From: Phytopseudomonas flavescens
GTDB lineage: Bacteria > Pseudomonadota > Gammaproteobacteria > Pseudomonadales > Pseudomonadaceae
Assembly: GCF_900100535.1 (NCBI RefSeq)
Contig: NZ_FNDG01000011.1
Span: forward strand, 1 to 64,000
Reading direction: 5' to 3'
DNA length: 64,000 bases
A program made the position numbers and the translations under genes. The notes under the pieces are model-generated. The model was given only the letters and a program-made list of their open reading frames with translations. It searched no databases and was not told where the DNA came from. Positions 24,785-37,644 of this stretch are shown here, piece by piece; positions within the stretch are counted from its first letter, which is position 1, and each line of letters begins with the position of its first letter.

Positions 24785-25471
24785 ATGGGTCAGAAAGTAC
24801 ATCCCACTGGCATTCGCCTGGGAATCGTCAAGGAACACACCTCCGTCTGGTACGCAGACGGCCGGACTTATGCGGACTACCTGTTCGCTGATCTGAAGGT
24901 GCGTGAGTATCTCCTCGACAAACTAAAAAGCGCGTCCGTAAGCCGTGTCGACATCGCTCGTCCGGCCCAAACCGCACGCATCACCATCCACACCGCTCGT
25001 CCCGGTATCGTTATCGGCAAGAAAGGTGAAGATGTTGAGAAGCTGCGTCAGGACCTGACCAAGCAAATGGGTGTGCCTGTGCACATCAATATCGAAGAGA
25101 TCCGCAAGCCGGAGCTCGACGGTATGCTGGTTGCGCAGAGCGTAGCTCAGCAGCTGGAGCGTCGTGTGATGTTCCGTCGCGCCATGAAGCGCGCTGTACA
25201 GAACGCCATGCGTATTGGTGCCAAGGGCATCAAAATCCAGGTGAGCGGTCGTCTCGGCGGTGCGGAAATCGCACGGACCGAATGGTATCGCGAAGGTCGT
25301 GTGCCGTTGCACACCCTGCGTGCCGATATCGACTATGCCACGTACGAAGCGCACACCACTTACGGTGTGATCGGTGTCAAGGTTTGGATCTTCAAAGGTG
25401 AGGTCATCGGTGGCCTCAAGGAAGAACTGAAACCGCAAGCACCTGCGCCTCGTAAAAAAGCTGCTAAGTAA
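24785..25471 (+). CDS. rpsC: 30S ribosomal protein S3
   Basis: 228 aa; the ATG at 24785 gives the family start [13 protein letters not shown]. The KH domain ([16 protein letters not shown]) is present; with S4 and S5 it forms the mRNA entry helicase. Confidence 0.98.
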   Translation: MGQKVHPTGIRLGIVKEHTSVWYADGRTYADYLFADLKVREYLLDKLKSASVSRVDIARPAQTARITIHTARPGIVIGKKGEDVEKLRQDLTKQMGVPVHINIEEIRKPELDGMLVAQSVAQQLERRVMFRRAMKRAVQNAMRIGAKGIKIQVSGRLGGAEIARTEWYREGRVPLHTLRADIDYATYEAHTTYGVIGVKVWIFKGEVIGGLKEELKPQAPAPRKKAAK

Positions 25472-25483
25472 GGGGTACGCCAC

Positions 25484-25897
25484 ATGTTGCAACCAAAGCG
25501 TACGAAGTTCCGCAAGCAGATGACCGGCCACAACCGTGGCTTGGCTCAGCGCGGTAGCAAAGTCAGCTTCGGCGAGTTCGCGCTGAAGTCCGTTGCCCGC
25601 GGTCGTCTCACCGCCCGTCAGATCGAGTCCGCTCGTCGTGCTCTGACTCGTCACGTCAAGCGTGGCGGGAAGATCTGGATTCGCGTGTTCCCCGACAAGC
25701 CTGTTACCAAGAAGCCTCTCGAAGTGCGGATGGGTAAAGGGAAGGGTAGCGTCGAGTATTGGGTAGCCCAGATCCAGCCAGGCAAAGTCCTGTACGAGAT
25801 CGAAGGCGTTTCCGAAGAGTTGGCGCGTGAGGCTTTCGCCCTGGCTGCTGCAAAGCTGCCGCTCGCCACCACTTTTGTTAAGCGGACGGTGATGTGA
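25484..25897 (+). CDS. rplP: 50S ribosomal protein L16
   Basis: 137 aa; a late-assembling protein near the A-site tRNA, with the standard [19 protein letters not shown] start. Its stop overlaps the rpmC start by one base (TGATG). Confidence 0.98.
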
Positions 25898-26088
25898 TGA
25901 AGGCGAATGAACTTCGTGAAAAATCAGCACAGCAGCTGAACGAGCAACTGCTCGGCCTGCTGCGCGACCAGTTCAATCTGCGCATGCAGAAAGCAACTGG
26001 CCAGTTGGGGCAGTCTCACCTGCTCTCGCAAGTTAAACGCGACATCGCTCGTGTGAAAACTGTGCTCAACCAGCAGGCAGGTAAGTGA
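25897..26088 (+). CDS. rpmC: 50S ribosomal protein L29
   Basis: 63 aa; a two-helix protein near the exit tunnel. The ATG overlapping the rplP stop gives the family start [10 protein letters not shown]; a GTG three nt upstream is also in frame but less likely. Confidence 0.96.
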
Positions 26089-26090
26089 TC

Positions 26091-26357
26091 ATGGCTGAAG
26101 CCGAAAAAACAGTCCGTACGCTGACCGGCCGTGTTGTCAGCGACAAGATGGACAAGACCATCACCGTTCTGATCGAGCGTCGCGTCAAGCACCCGATCTA
26201 CGGTAAATATGTCAAGCGTTCGACCAAGCTGCACGCTCACGACGAAACCAATCAGTGCAAGATCGGCGACAAGGTTTCGATTACCGAAACGCGTCCGCTG
26301 GCCAAGACCAAGTCTTGGGCGCTGGTTGAAGTTCTCGAACGCGCAGTGGAAGTCTAA
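26091..26357 (+). CDS. rpsQ: 30S ribosomal protein S17
   Basis: 88 aa; an OB-fold protein and early 16S binder. The ATG at 26091, two nt after the rpmC stop, gives [20 protein letters not shown]. Last gene of the S10 operon. Confidence 0.97.
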   Translation: MAEAEKTVRTLTGRVVSDKMDKTITVLIERRVKHPIYGKYVKRSTKLHAHDETNQCKIGDKVSITETRPLAKTKSWALVEVLERAVEV

Positions 26358-26380
26358 GGACTAGGGGTCGGAGAAATTAT

Positions 26381-26749
26381 ATGATTCAGACTCAATCCAT
26401 GCTCGATGTGGCCGACAACAGTGGTGCACGCCGCGTCATGTGCATCAAGGTGCTGGGTGGCTCGCATCGCCGCTACGCTGGCATCGGCGACATCATCAAG
26501 GTCACCGTCAAGGAAGCAATTCCGCGCGGTAAAGTGAAGAAAGGTCAGGTCATGACCGCAGTGGTCGTTCGCACCCGTCACGGCGTTCGTCGTGCCGACG
26601 GTTCGATCATCCGCTTCGACGGCAACGCTGCTGTTCTGCTGAACAACAAGCAAGAGCCGATCGGTACTCGTATCTTCGGGCCAGTGACCCGCGAGCTGCG
26701 TACCGAGAAGTTCATGAAGATCGTCTCGCTCGCCCCTGAAGTGCTTTAA
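26381..26749 (+). CDS. rplN: 50S ribosomal protein L14
   Basis: 122 aa; located at the intersubunit bridge B8 and the binding site of the silencing factor RsfS. Standard start [20 protein letters not shown]. First spc-operon gene, here only 23 nt after rpsQ with no terminator visible, so S10 and spc are probably one transcript. Confidence 0.98.
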   Translation: MIQTQSMLDVADNSGARRVMCIKVLGGSHRRYAGIGDIIKVTVKEAIPRGKVKKGQVMTAVVVRTRHGVRRADGSIIRFDGNAAVLLNNKQEPIGTRIFGPVTRELRTEKFMKIVSLAPEVL

Positions 26750-26760
26750 GGAGATCCGAC

Positions 26761-27075
26761 ATGCAAAAGATTCGTCGTGATGACGAGATCATCGTGATCG
26801 CCGGCAAAGACAAAGGTAAGCGCGGTAAGGTGCTCAAGGTTCTCGCTGACGACCGTCTGGTCGTCGGTGGCATCAACCTGGTGAAGCGTCATACCAAGCC
26901 GAACCCGATGTCGGGCGTTCAAGGCGGTATCGTCGAGAAAGAAGCGCCACTGCACGCTTCCAACGTTGCCATTTTCAATGGCGAAACCAACAAGGCTGAT
27001 CGCGTTGGTTTCAAAGTCGAAGACGGCAAGAAAATTCGTGTCTTCAAGTCCACCCAGAAGCCGGTTGGCGCTTGA
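26761..27075 (+). CDS. rplX: 50S ribosomal protein L24
   Basis: 104 aa; a KOW-fold assembly initiator ([20 protein letters not shown]). Preceded by AAGGAGAT, a near-perfect ribosome binding site. Confidence 0.98.
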   Translation: MQKIRRDDEIIVIAGKDKGKRGKVLKVLADDRLVVGGINLVKRHTKPNPMSGVQGGIVEKEAPLHASNVAIFNGETNKADRVGFKVEDGKKIRVFKSTQKPVGA

Positions 27076-27094
27076 GAATCATAGGTAAAACACC

Positions 27095-27634
27095 ATGGCA
27101 CGACTGAAAGAGATTTACCGGAAGGAAATCGCCCCCAAGCTGAAGGAAGACCTGAGGCTGGGTAACGTGATGGAAGTTCCGCGCATCACCAAGATCACCC
27201 TGAACATGGGCCTGGGCGAAGCGATCGGTGACAAGAAGATCATCGAACACGCCGTTGCCGATCTCGAGAAGATCACCGGTCAGAAAGTCGTCGTGACTTA
27301 TGCCCGCAAATCGATCGCTGGTTTCAAGGTTCGTGAGGGCTGGCCGATCGGCGTCAAGGTCACTCTGCGTCGCGAGCGTATGTACGAGTTCCTGGATCGT
27401 CTGCTGTCCATCTCCCTGCCGCGCGTGCGTGACTTCCGCGGTCTGAATGCCAAGTCCTTCGATGGCCGTGGCAACTACAGCATGGGCGTGAAAGAGCAGA
27501 TCATCTTCCCGGAAATCGATTACGACAAGATCGATGCGCTGCGTGGTCTGGACATCACCCTGACCACCACTGCCCGTACGGATGACGAAGGCCGCGCTCT
27601 GCTGCGTGCTTTCAAATTCCCGTTCCGCAACTGA
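27095..27634 (+). CDS. rplE: 50S ribosomal protein L5
   Basis: 179 aa; binds 5S rRNA and forms bridge B1b. Typical start [19 protein letters not shown] and conserved [18 protein letters not shown] segment. Confidence 0.98.
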   Translation: MARLKEIYRKEIAPKLKEDLRLGNVMEVPRITKITLNMGLGEAIGDKKIIEHAVADLEKITGQKVVVTYARKSIAGFKVREGWPIGVKVTLRRERMYEFLDRLLSISLPRVRDFRGLNAKSFDGRGNYSMGVKEQIIFPEIDYDKIDALRGLDITLTTTARTDDEGRALLRAFKFPFRN

Positions 27635-27647
27635 TTGGAGTAGGAAC

Positions 27648-27953
27648 ATGGCCAAGACGAGCATGAAAAACCGCGAGCTGAAGCGTCAGCGCACGGTTGC
27701 CAAGTACGCCAAAAAGCGTGCCGAGCTGAAAGCTACCATCGTTAATCCGGAAACCTCTCCGGAAGCGCGTTGGGAAGCCCAGGTCGCCCTGCAGAAGCAA
27801 CCCCGTGATGCCAGCGCCTCGCGCCTGCGCAACCGCTGCCGTATCACCGGCCGCCCGCACGGTGTCTTCCGCAAGTTCGGTCTGTCGCGCATCAAGCTGC
27901 GTGAAGCAGCCATGCGTGGCGACGTACCAGGTCTGGTCAAAGCCAGCTGGTAA
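27648..27953 (+). CDS. rpsN: 30S ribosomal protein S14
   Basis: 101 aa; the long form without the CxxC zinc ribbon. The ATG at 27648 gives [15 protein letters not shown]. Unusually for a continuous spc operon it is followed by a terminator and a new promoter before rpsH. Confidence 0.98.
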   Translation: MAKTSMKNRELKRQRTVAKYAKKRAELKATIVNPETSPEARWEAQVALQKQPRDASASRLRNRCRITGRPHGVFRKFGLSRIKLREAAMRGDVPGLVKASW

Positions 27954-28000
27954 GCCGCTGCGGTAAACGCCGGAGTCAGCTCCGGCGGACAAGCAATGTG

Positions 28001-28033
28001 AATCAAGCCCCTTTTGGGGCTTGATTCATTTTT
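28001..28033 (+). terminator. Terminator inside the spc operon
   Basis: A perfect 11-bp stem AATCAAGCCCC/GGGGCTTGATT with loop TTTT is followed by CATTTTT. It lies in the 184-nt rpsN-rpsH gap and would cut transcription within the spc operon. Confidence 0.8.
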
Positions 28034-28049
28034 GATCAGTCTCTAGAAT
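28021..28049 (+). promoter_or_regulatory. Internal promoter ahead of rpsH
   Basis: TTGATT at 28021-28026, which is also part of the right arm of the terminator, and TAGAAT at 28044-28049 with 17 nt between. The same -10 box occurs in the S10 promoter. This would restart transcription for rpsH-rplF-rplR and onward. Confidence 0.65.
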
Positions 28050-28137
28050 GCCCGGCTCGCCTGAGCCCGGATTTCCGTGAGCGCTGGTGATTCTTAGCCG
28101 AGAGGCTAATTCTTTTTGTATCAGGAGCGTCTAGCCC

Positions 28138-28530
28138 ATGAGTATGCAGGACCCGTTAGCGGACATGCTAACTCGTATCCGTAATGCCCAGATGGCTGAA
28201 AAGTCCGTCGTAAGCATGCCTTCTTCTACCCTGAAGGTGGCTGTAGCCAAAGTTCTGAAAGACGAAGGTTATATTGCGGGTTATCAGATCAGCGGCGAAG
28301 CAAAGCCGCAGCTGTCCATCGAGCTGAAGTACTTCGAAGGCCGTCCGGTTATCGAAGAAGTCAAGCGCGTCAGCCGTCCCGGCCTTCGCCAGTACAAATC
28401 CGTCGATGACCTGCCGAAAGTTCGCGGCGGTCTCGGTGTTTCCATCGTCTCCACCAACAAAGGTGTGATGACGGACCGCGCTGCGCGCGCTGCCGGTGTC
28501 GGCGGCGAAGTGCTTTGCACTGTGTTCTAA
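28138..28530 (+). CDS. rpsH: 30S ribosomal protein S8
   Basis: 130 aa; a primary 16S binder and, in E. coli, the spc-operon repressor acting at rplE mRNA. Standard start [20 protein letters not shown] ribosome binding site AGGAGCG precedes it. It is the first gene after the internal promoter. Confidence 0.98.
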   Translation: MSMQDPLADMLTRIRNAQMAEKSVVSMPSSTLKVAVAKVLKDEGYIAGYQISGEAKPQLSIELKYFEGRPVIEEVKRVSRPGLRQYKSVDDLPKVRGGLGVSIVSTNKGVMTDRAARAAGVGGEVLCTVF

Positions 28531-28542
28531 GGGGGGATAAGC

Positions 28543-29076
28543 ATGTCTCGCGTTGCTAAGAACCCCGTCAAGCTGCCTGCTGGTGTAGAGATCAAACTCG
28601 CCGGTCAGCAGCTTTCGGTGAAGGGTGCCAAGGGTACTCTGGAACTGAACGTTCACTCGTCCGTTGAAGTGCTGCAGGAATCCGGTGAGCTGCGTTTCGC
28701 TGCTCGCAACGGCGACCAGCAGACTCGTGCGATGGCCGGTACTACCCGTGCACTGGTTAACAACATGGTCATCGGCGTAAGCCAAGGCTTCGAGCGCAAG
28801 CTCCAGCTGGTCGGTGTTGGTTACAAGGCACAGGCCAAGGGCCAGGTTCTCAATCTGGCGTTGGGCTTCTCTCACCCTATCGACTACCAACTGCCGGAAG
28901 GCGTGGTGGCCGAAACCCCGAACCAGACCGAGATCCTGATCAAGGGTGTCGACAAGCAGCTGGTTGGTCAGGTTGCTGCGGAGATTCGTGACTTCCGCCG
29001 TCCTGAACCTTACAAGGGCAAAGGTGTTCGTTACGCTGACGAAGTCGTCCGCCGTAAAGAAGCCAAGAAGAAGTAA
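28543..29076 (+). CDS. rplF: 50S ribosomal protein L6
   Basis: 177 aa; lies near the sarcin-ricin loop and stalk base. The conserved C-terminal [21 protein letters not shown] is intact. Confidence 0.98.
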   Translation: MSRVAKNPVKLPAGVEIKLAGQQLSVKGAKGTLELNVHSSVEVLQESGELRFAARNGDQQTRAMAGTTRALVNNMVIGVSQGFERKLQLVGVGYKAQAKGQVLNLALGFSHPIDYQLPEGVVAETPNQTEILIKGVDKQLVGQVAAEIRDFRRPEPYKGKGVRYADEVVRRKEAKKK

Positions 29077-29087
29077 GGGGCTAGGAA

Positions 29088-29438
29088 ATGACCGACAAAA
29101 AAGTTACTCGTCTGCGTCGCGCTCGCAAAGCACGCCTGAAAATGCACGAACTCGAAGCCGTGCGTCTCTGCGTGTATCGCTCTTCGCAGCACATCTATGC
29201 CCAGGTCATCTCGGCCGACGGCAGCAAGGTTCTGGCCAGCGCCTCTACCTTGGACAAAGCACTGCGTGACAGCGCCACTGGCAACGTCGACGCGGCCAAG
29301 AAAGTTGGTGAGCTGGTTGCCGAGCGCGCGAAAGCCGCTGGTGTGACTCAGGTTGCATTCGACCGTTCTGGCTTCAAGTACCACGGCCGCGTCAAGGCGC
29401 TGGCTGATGCTGCTCGTGAAGGCGGGCTGGAGTTCTAA
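29088..29438 (+). CDS. rplR: 50S ribosomal protein L18
   Basis: 116 aa; binds 5S rRNA with L5. Conserved end segments ([25 protein letters not shown]) are present. Three nt before rpsE. Confidence 0.98.
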   Translation: MTDKKVTRLRRARKARLKMHELEAVRLCVYRSSQHIYAQVISADGSKVLASASTLDKALRDSATGNVDAAKKVGELVAERAKAAGVTQVAFDRSGFKYHGRVKALADAAREGGLEF

Positions 29439-29441
29439 GTT

Positions 29442-29942
29442 ATGGCAAATAACGACCAAAAGCGCGACGAAGGCTATATCGAGAAGCTGGTTCAGGTGAA
29501 CCGCGTTGCCAAGACCGTCAAAGGCGGCCGTATCTTCACCTTCACCGCGTTGACCGTGGTAGGTGATGGTAAGGGGCGTGTAGGTTTCGGCCGTGGCAAG
29601 TCCCGTGAAGTGCCGGCTGCCATCCAGAAGGCTATGGAAGCTGCTCGTCGCAACATGATCCAAGTTGATCTGAACGGCACCACCCTGCAGTACGCCATGA
29701 AATCCGCCCATGGCGCTTCGAAGGTGTACATGCAGCCTGCTTCCGAAGGTACCGGCATCATCGCTGGTGGCGCCATGCGTGCCGTCCTGGAAGTCGCTGG
29801 TGTTCAGAACGTTCTGGCCAAGTGCTACGGCTCTACCAACCCTGTGAACGTGGTTCATGCCACTTTCAAAGGTCTGAAGGCTATGCAGTCTCCGGATTCG
29901 GTTGCAGCCAAGCGTGGCAAGAGTGTCGAGGAGATTCTCTAA
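29442..29942 (+). CDS. rpsE: 30S ribosomal protein S5
   Basis: 166 aa; affects decoding accuracy and is part of the mRNA entry helicase. The [17 protein letters not shown] loop, site of spectinomycin-resistance changes, looks wild type. Confidence 0.98.
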   Translation: MANNDQKRDEGYIEKLVQVNRVAKTVKGGRIFTFTALTVVGDGKGRVGFGRGKSREVPAAIQKAMEAARRNMIQVDLNGTTLQYAMKSAHGASKVYMQPASEGTGIIAGGAMRAVLEVAGVQNVLAKCYGSTNPVNVVHATFKGLKAMQSPDSVAAKRGKSVEEIL

Positions 29943-29944
29943 CC

Positions 29945-30124
29945 ATGGCTAACACCGTCAAAGTGACTCTGATCAAGAGCACCAATGGCCGTCTGGCCAA
30001 TCATAAAGCCTGCGTCAAGGGTCTCGGCCTGCGTCGCATCAATCATACCGTCGAAGTTCTGGATACTCCGGAAAACCGCGGCATGATCAACAAGGCTTAT
30101 TACCTTCTCCGTGTGGAGGGTTGA
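29945..30124 (+). CDS. rpmD: 50S ribosomal protein L30
   Basis: 59 aa. The ATG at 29945, two nt after the rpsE stop, starts [20 protein letters not shown], the standard form. Confidence 0.97.
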   Translation: MANTVKVTLIKSTNGRLANHKACVKGLGLRRINHTVEVLDTPENRGMINKAYYLLRVEG

Positions 30125-30127
30125 TCC

Positions 30128-30562
30128 ATGTACCTGAACGATTTGAGTCCAGCGCCGGGTTCCCGCCGCGAGAAGCACCGTCCGGGCCGTGGTATCGGTA
30201 GTGGTTTGGGCAAGACCGGTGGCCGTGGCCACAAAGGTCAGACCTCCCGCTCCGGTGGCACCATTGCTCCGGGTTTCGAAGGCGGCCAGCAGCCTCTGCA
30301 CCGTCGTCTTCCCAAGTTCGGTTTCGTGTCTCTGAAAGCTATGGATCGCGCAGAAGTGCGTACGTCCGAGCTGAACAAGATCGAAGGCGACGTAGTTACT
30401 CTGCAGGCGCTGAAGGATGCCAACCTGATTAATCAAAACGTACAGCGTGTGAAAGTCATGCTGTCCGGTGAGATTACTCGTGCGGTCACCCTTAAAGGTA
30501 TCGCCGCCACCAAAGGTGCGCGCGCGGCTATCGAAGCAGCTGGCGGTAAGTTCGAGGAATAA
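30128..30562 (+). CDS. rplO: 50S ribosomal protein L15
   Basis: 144 aa; a late-assembly 50S protein with the Gly/Arg-rich N-terminal extension ([20 protein letters not shown]). Its stop directly abuts the secY start (TAAATG). Confidence 0.98.
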   Translation: MYLNDLSPAPGSRREKHRPGRGIGSGLGKTGGRGHKGQTSRSGGTIAPGFEGGQQPLHRRLPKFGFVSLKAMDRAEVRTSELNKIEGDVVTLQALKDANLINQNVQRVKVMLSGEITRAVTLKGIAATKGARAAIEAAGGKFEE

Positions 30563-31891
30563 ATGGCTAAGCAAGGTGCTCTCTCTGCGCTGGCTGGTGG
30601 CGGGTTGTCCGAGCTCTGGGCTCGTCTGCGCTTTCTGTTCATGGCGATCATCGTCTATCGAATCGGTGCGCATATCCCAGTTCCAGGCATAAACCCGGAT
30701 CGTCTGGCTGATCTGTTCCGACAGAATGAGGGGACCATTCTTAGCTTGTTCAACATGTTTTCCGGCGGCGCGCTGGAGCGGATGAGTATCTTTGCGCTGG
30801 GGATCATGCCGTATATTTCGGCATCGATCATCATGCAACTGATGACTGCCGTCAGCCCGCAGCTGGAACAGTTGAAGAAGGAAGGTGAGGCTGGTCGTCG
30901 CAAGATCAGTCAATACACCCGCTACGGCACCTTGATCCTGGCGTTCGTCCAGGCCATCGGCATGTCCGTTGGTCTGGCGAGTCAGGGTGTAGCGTTTTCG
31001 GTCGATTTCGGCTTCCACTTCGTTGCGGTCACCACCTTCGTGGCGGGTGCGATGTTCATGATGTGGTTGGGCGAGCAGATCACCGAGCGTGGTGTTGGCA
31101 ACGGTATTTCGATGCTGATTTTTGCGGGCATCGTAGCCGGTCTGCCGTCGGCAATCGGGCAGTCTTTCGAGTCTGCTCGTCAGGGCGATATCAATATCTT
31201 CGCTCTCATCGCCATCGGTTTGCTGGCAGTAGCGATTATCGGTTTCGTGGTGTTCATTGAGCGTGGCCAGCGTCGCATTGCGGTGCACTACGCCAAGCGT
31301 CAGCAGGGTCGCAAGGTCTTCGCTGCGCAGACCAGCCACTTGCCGTTGAAGGTGAACATGGCGGGCGTTATCCCGGCCATCTTCGCCAGCAGCCTTCTGT
31401 TGTTCCCGGCCTCGCTGGGTGCCTGGTTTGGTCAGTCCGAAGGTATGGGCTGGCTGCAGGATATTTCGCAGGCTATCGCTCCTGGTCAGCCGTTGAACAT
31501 TTTGCTGTTTAGTGCAGGAATCGTGTTCTTCTGCTTCTTCTACACAGCACTGATGTTCAACCCGAAAGACGTAGCGGAAAACCTGAAGAAGTCCGGTGCC
31601 TTTATTCCGGGTATCCGTCCCGGTGAGCAGTCTGCACGCTATATCGATGGCGTTCTGACTCGCTTGACCATGTTCGGTGCTCTGTACATGACGGCCGTGT
31701 GCTTGTTGCCCCAGTTCCTGGTGGTGGCGGCCAACGTACCGTTCTACCTTGGCGGGACCTCGTTGCTGATCGTGGTAGTGGTTGTGATGGACTTCATGTC
31801 CCAAGTACAATCGCACCTCGTTTCGCACCAGTACGAATCCCTGATGAAGAAAGCCAACCTGAAGGGCTACGGCAGCGGCATGCTCCGCTGA
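30563..31891 (+). CDS. secY: Preprotein translocase subunit SecY
   Basis: Channel-forming subunit of SecYEG in the inner membrane. The 442-aa product has ten predicted TM segments, the plug region after TM1, and the cytoplasmic loop [18 protein letters not shown]. It starts immediately after the rplO stop and is coupled to the ribosomal genes. Confidence 0.98.
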
Positions 31892-31919
31892 AGTGTCCAT
31901 AAGGTTCGAGGAGTTGGTG

Positions 31920-32036
31920 ATGAAAGTTCGTGCATCGGTGAAAAAACTGTGCCGTAACTGCAAAATTATTCGCCGTGAAGGTGTTGTGCGAGTGATTTGC
32001 AGCGCGGAACCGCGTCACAAACAGCGCCAAGGCTGA
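31920..32036 (+). CDS. rpmJ: 50S ribosomal protein L36
   Basis: A 38-aa protein that starts [17 protein letters not shown] and ends in KQRQG. The zinc ligands of the C+ form are present (Cys11, Cys14, Cys27, His32). A GAGGAG ribosome binding site sits 6-8 nt ahead of the ATG. It ends the spc operon. Confidence 0.97.
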
Positions 32037-32054
32037 GTGTGATCGAAGCTATAA

Positions 32055-32085
32055 GCCCGGCAGCTAGTGCGCTGCCGGGTTGATT
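32055..32085 (+). terminator. Possible terminator between rpmJ and rpsM
   Basis: CCCGGCAGC pairs with GCTGCCGGG around a 6-nt loop and is followed by TTGATTATTTG. The stem is strong but the T run is poor, so termination may be partial between the spc and alpha operons. Confidence 0.5.
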
Positions 32086-32087
32086 AT

Positions 32088-32167
32088 TTGTTTCTACAGC
32101 GATAATATCTCGCGCCCCATTTCTTGGCTTCCGGGGCGTAGGTAGCTGTCAATTGGAGTTCCACTGA
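32088..32167 (+). promoter_or_regulatory. Candidate alpha-operon leader (S4 target)
   Basis: The 80 nt before rpsM contain a hairpin CGCCCC...GGGGCG at about 32113-32138 and then a TTGGAG ribosome binding site. In E. coli S4 binds a pseudoknot at this place to repress rpsM-rpsK-rpsD-rpoA-rplQ. Only position and a stem support the same role here. Confidence 0.35.
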
Positions 32168-32524
32168 ATGGCCCGTATTGCAGGCGTTAACATTCCGGAT
32201 AACAAGCACACTGTTATCTCGCTGACCTACATCTTTGGTGTCGGTCGCACCACCGCACAGAAAATCTGTGCAGCTACCGGTGTGAATCCGGCAGCGAAGA
32301 TCAAGGATCTCTCTGACGAGCAGATCGAGCAGCTGCGTGGTGAAGTCGCCAAGGTGAATACCGAAGGTGATCTGCGCCGTGAAGTGAACATGAAAATCAA
32401 GCGCTTGATGGATCTGGGCTGCTACCGCGGTCTGCGCCATCGTCGCGGCCTCCCGGTTCGCGGTCAGCGTACCAAGACCAACGCGCGCACCCGCAAGGGC
32501 CCGCGTAAGCCGATCCGCAAGTAA
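32168..32524 (+). CDS. rpsM: 30S ribosomal protein S13
   Basis: 118 aa; contacts L5 in bridge B1 and P-site tRNA through its basic tail ([15 protein letters not shown]). First gene of the alpha operon. Confidence 0.98.
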   Translation: MARIAGVNIPDNKHTVISLTYIFGVGRTTAQKICAATGVNPAAKIKDLSDEQIEQLRGEVAKVNTEGDLRREVNMKIKRLMDLGCYRGLRHRRGLPVRGQRTKTNARTRKGPRKPIRK

Positions 32525-32554
32525 TCGCGTTCGCGAATCGACAGGAATCTAGTC

Positions 32555-32944
32555 ATGGCAAAACCTGCTGCTCGTACTCGTAAGAAAGTCAAGAAGACGG
32601 TGGTTGATGGCATCGCCCACATCCACGCTTCTTTCAACAACACCATCGTGACCATCACCGACCGTCAAGGTAACGCCCTGTCCTGGGCTACCTCCGGTGG
32701 TTCGGGTTTCCGCGGTTCTCGCAAGTCCACCCCGTTCGCTGCCCAGGTGGCTGCTGAGCGTGCTGGTCAAGCTGCGCTGGAATACGGCCTGAAGAACCTC
32801 GACGTCAACGTCAAGGGCCCAGGTCCGGGTCGTGAGTCCGCAGTCCGTGCGCTTAACGGTTGCGGTTACAAGATCGCCAGCATCACCGATGTGACGCCCA
32901 TCCCGCATAACGGGTGCCGTCCTTCGAAGAAGCGTCGCGTGTAA
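32555..32944 (+). CDS. rpsK: 30S ribosomal protein S11
   Basis: 129 aa; a platform protein near the E-site codon. Conserved [19 protein letters not shown] and terminal [11 protein letters not shown] are present. Confidence 0.98.
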   Translation: MAKPAARTRKKVKKTVVDGIAHIHASFNNTIVTITDRQGNALSWATSGGSGFRGSRKSTPFAAQVAAERAGQAALEYGLKNLDVNVKGPGPGRESAVRALNGCGYKIASITDVTPIPHNGCRPSKKRRV

Positions 32945-32961
32945 TCAGGAGACAGTGAGAA

Positions 32962-33582
32962 ATGGCTCGTTACATTGGTCCCAAATGCAAACTGTCTCGT
33001 CGTGAAGGCACTGATCTTTTCCTGAAAAGCGGCGTTCGCGCTCTGGAATCGAAGTGCAACATCGAAGCAGCCCCAGGTATTCACGGCCAGCGCCGTGGCC
33101 GTCAGTCCGACTACGGCACCCAGCTGCGCGAGAAGCAAAAAGTTCGTCGTATCTATGGCGTCCTCGAGCGTCAGTTCAGCGGTTACTACAAAGAAGCTGC
33201 CGGCAAGAAGGGCGCTACTGGTGAGAACCTGCTGCAATTGCTCGAATGCCGTCTGGACAACGTTGTTTACCGTATGGGCTTCGGTGCCACCCGCGCCGAG
33301 TCCCGTCAGCTGGTTTCGCACAAGGCAATCAGCGTCAACGGTAAAACCGTAAACGTTCCGTCGTTCCAGGTTAAGGCCGGCGACGTCGTTGCAGTTCGTG
33401 AGAAATCGAAGAATCAGCTGCGCATCGTTCAAGCTCTCGAGCTGTGTGCCCAGCGTGGCCGCGTTGAATGGGTAGATGTAGATACCGAGAAGAAGTCTGG
33501 CGTGTTCAAAAGCGTCCCGGCTCGCGGTGATCTCTCCGCTGACATCAACGAAAGCCTGATTGTCGAGCTCTACTCCAAGTAA
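32962..33582 (+). CDS. rpsD: 30S ribosomal protein S4
   Basis: 206 aa; initiates 30S assembly and in E. coli represses the alpha operon. The S4 RNA-binding domain ([20 protein letters not shown]) and zinc-free N-terminus ([12 protein letters not shown]) are present. Confidence 0.98.
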   Translation: MARYIGPKCKLSRREGTDLFLKSGVRALESKCNIEAAPGIHGQRRGRQSDYGTQLREKQKVRRIYGVLERQFSGYYKEAAGKKGATGENLLQLLECRLDNVVYRMGFGATRAESRQLVSHKAISVNGKTVNVPSFQVKAGDVVAVREKSKNQLRIVQALELCAQRGRVEWVDVDTEKKSGVFKSVPARGDLSADINESLIVELYSK

Positions 33583-33604
33583 GGGCTAGAAAATAGGTGC
33601 ATCC

Positions 33605-34606
33605 ATGCAGATTTCGGTAAATGAGTTCCTGACCCCCCGCCACATCGATGTGCAGGTGGTCAGTCCGACCCGCGCCAAGATCACGCTCGAGCCTCTCGAG
33701 CGCGGTTTCGGCCATACCCTGGGCAACGCGCTGCGTCGCATCCTGTTGTCCTCCATGCCTGGCTGTGCAGTAGTCGAGGCCGAGATTGACGGTGTACTCC
33801 ATGAGTACAGCGCCATCGAAGGTGTTCAGGAAGATGTCATTGAAATCCTGCTCAACCTTAAAGGTCTGGCAATCAAGCTGCACGGTCGAGACGAAGTTAC
33901 ACTGACTCTGGCGAAGAAGGGCTCTGGCGTCGTAACCGCTGCCGATATTCAGCTGGATCATGATGTTGAAATCGTCAACGGCGACCACGTTATCGCCAAC
34001 CTGGCCTCCAATGGCGCGCTGAACATGAAGCTCGTCGTGGCTCGTGGTCGCGGCTATGAGCCAGCTGATTCGCGCCAGAGTGATGAAGACGAAAGCCGCA
34101 GCATTGGTCGCTTGCAGCTCGACTCTTCCTTCAGCCCGGTGCGTCGCGTGTCATACGTGGTGGAAAACGCTCGTGTCGAGCAGCGTACCAACCTGGACAA
34201 ACTGGTTATCGACCTCGAGACCAACGGTACCCTGGATCCTGAAGAGGCCATCCGCCGTGCTGCAACCATCCTGCAACAGCAGCTGGCTGCATTCGTCGAC
34301 CTCAAAGGTGACAGCGAGCCCGTCGTGATCGAACAGGAAGACGAGATCGACCCGATCCTGCTTCGTCCGGTTGATGACCTGGAACTGACCGTTCGTTCGG
34401 CCAACTGCCTCAAGGCAGAAAACATCTACTACATCGGTGACCTGATCCAGCGAACTGAAGTGGAACTGTTGAAAACGCCGAACCTGGGCAAGAAATCCCT
34501 GACTGAAATCAAGGACGTTCTGGCTTCCCGCGGTCTGTCCCTCGGTATGCGCCTCGACAACTGGCCGCCGGCAAGTCTGAAGAAAGACGATAAGGCGACT
34601 GCCTGA
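33605..34606 (+). CDS. rpoA: RNA polymerase alpha subunit
   Basis: 333 aa; the N-terminal domain (1-235) dimerises and binds beta/beta'. The C-terminal domain (about 250-325) binds UP elements and activators and carries the [17 protein letters not shown] and [12 protein letters not shown] helices. In the alpha operon between rpsD and rplQ. Confidence 0.98.
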   Translation: MQISVNEFLTPRHIDVQVVSPTRAKITLEPLERGFGHTLGNALRRILLSSMPGCAVVEAEIDGVLHEYSAIEGVQEDVIEILLNLKGLAIKLHGRDEVTLTLAKKGSGVVTAADIQLDHDVEIVNGDHVIANLASNGALNMKLVVARGRGYEPADSRQSDEDESRSIGRLQLDSSFSPVRRVSYVVENARVEQRTNLDKLVIDLETNGTLDPEEAIRRAATILQQQLAAFVDLKGDSEPVVIEQEDEIDPILLRPVDDLELTVRSANCLKAENIYYIGDLIQRTEVELLKTPNLGKKSLTEIKDVLASRGLSLGMRLDNWPPASLKKDDKATA

Positions 34607-34649
34607 TCGTCATCATCACCGAACGTGAAGTTTGGTAAGGAATTGAACC

Positions 34650-35036
34650 ATGCGTCATCGTAAAAGTGGCCGTCACCTCAGCCGCACCAGCGCTCACCGC
34701 AAGGCCATGTTTCAAAACATGGCGGTATCGCTGTTCGAGCATGAGCTGATCAAAACTACTCTGCCGAAAGCCAAGGAACTGCGCCGCGTTGCCGAGCCGC
34801 TGATCACCCTGGCTAAAGAAGATAGCGTTGCCAATCGTCGTCTGGCTTTCGACCGTACGCGTTCGAAAGCTATCGTTGGCAAGCTGTTCAACGATCTGGG
34901 CAAGCGCTACGCCACCCGTCAGGGCGGTTACCTGCGCATCCTCAAGTGCGGTTTCCGCGCTGGTGACAATGCCCCGATGGCTTATGTTGAGCTGGTCGAC
35001 CGCCCGGTCGGCGGCGCAGTAGAAGCTGCCGAGTAA
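34650..35036 (+). CDS. rplQ: 50S ribosomal protein L17
   Basis: 128 aa; an exit-side 50S protein with standard start [20 protein letters not shown]. Last gene of the alpha operon, closed by a terminator 17 nt on. Confidence 0.98.
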   Translation: MRHRKSGRHLSRTSAHRKAMFQNMAVSLFEHELIKTTLPKAKELRRVAEPLITLAKEDSVANRRLAFDRTRSKAIVGKLFNDLGKRYATRQGGYLRILKCGFRAGDNAPMAYVELVDRPVGGAVEAAE

Positions 35037-35053
35037 GGCATCGTTACAGGAAG

Positions 35054-35079
35054 AACCGGGCTCAGGCCCGGTTTTTTTA
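35054..35079 (+). terminator. alpha operon terminator
   Basis: AACCGGGC and GCCCGGTT pair around a 4-nt loop and are followed by a run of seven T. Clear rho-independent terminator. Confidence 0.92.
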
Positions 35080-35089
35080 TGACTCATTT

Positions 35090-35126
35090 TTAGTTAAAAA
35101 CTATCACTCTGTAAGCTGTTATTCAT
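35090..35126 (+). promoter_or_regulatory. Candidate OxyR binding site upstream of katG
   Basis: OxyR tetramers recognise ATAGnTnnnAnCTAT twice with 7 nt between. The first box here, TTAGTTAAAAACTAT (35090-35104), matches 9 of 10 fixed positions. After exactly 7 nt the second, TAAGCTGTTATTCAT (35112-35126), matches 6 of 10. The site ends directly against the predicted -35 box, the position from which OxyR activates. Confidence 0.55.
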
Positions 35127-35155
35127 TTGTTAGTTCGCTACCGCTCGTCGATACT
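35127..35155 (+). promoter_or_regulatory. Predicted katG promoter
   Basis: TTGTTA at 35127-35132 and GATACT at 35150-35155 with a 17-nt spacer. Both boxes match four of six consensus bases, as expected for a promoter that needs an activator. Confidence 0.45.
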
Positions 35156-35206
35156 CAATGCCAATCCCGCTCAGTCGGGAACTGATAATGCCTGGTAAGG
35201 AGATAG

Positions 35207-37501
<2,295 letters not shown>

Positions 37502-37544
37502 TTCTCTCCGGGCGCTTGCGTCCGGCCTGGTGAGTCGCGGTAAC

Positions 37545-37576
37545 CAACGCCTCCTAACGGGGGCGTTGTGCTTTTT
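37545..37576 (+). terminator. katG terminator
   Basis: CAACGCCTCC pairs with GGGGGCGTTG (one G-U) around TAAC, followed by TGCTTTTT. It separates katG from the ferritin gene, so the two may be transcribed independently. Confidence 0.75.
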
Positions 37577-37644
37577 ACTTGACCGCGACGGATGATGGGT
37601 CGAGCATTCACCTATTCCATCCGCTGCACCAAGGATTTCCCCGC

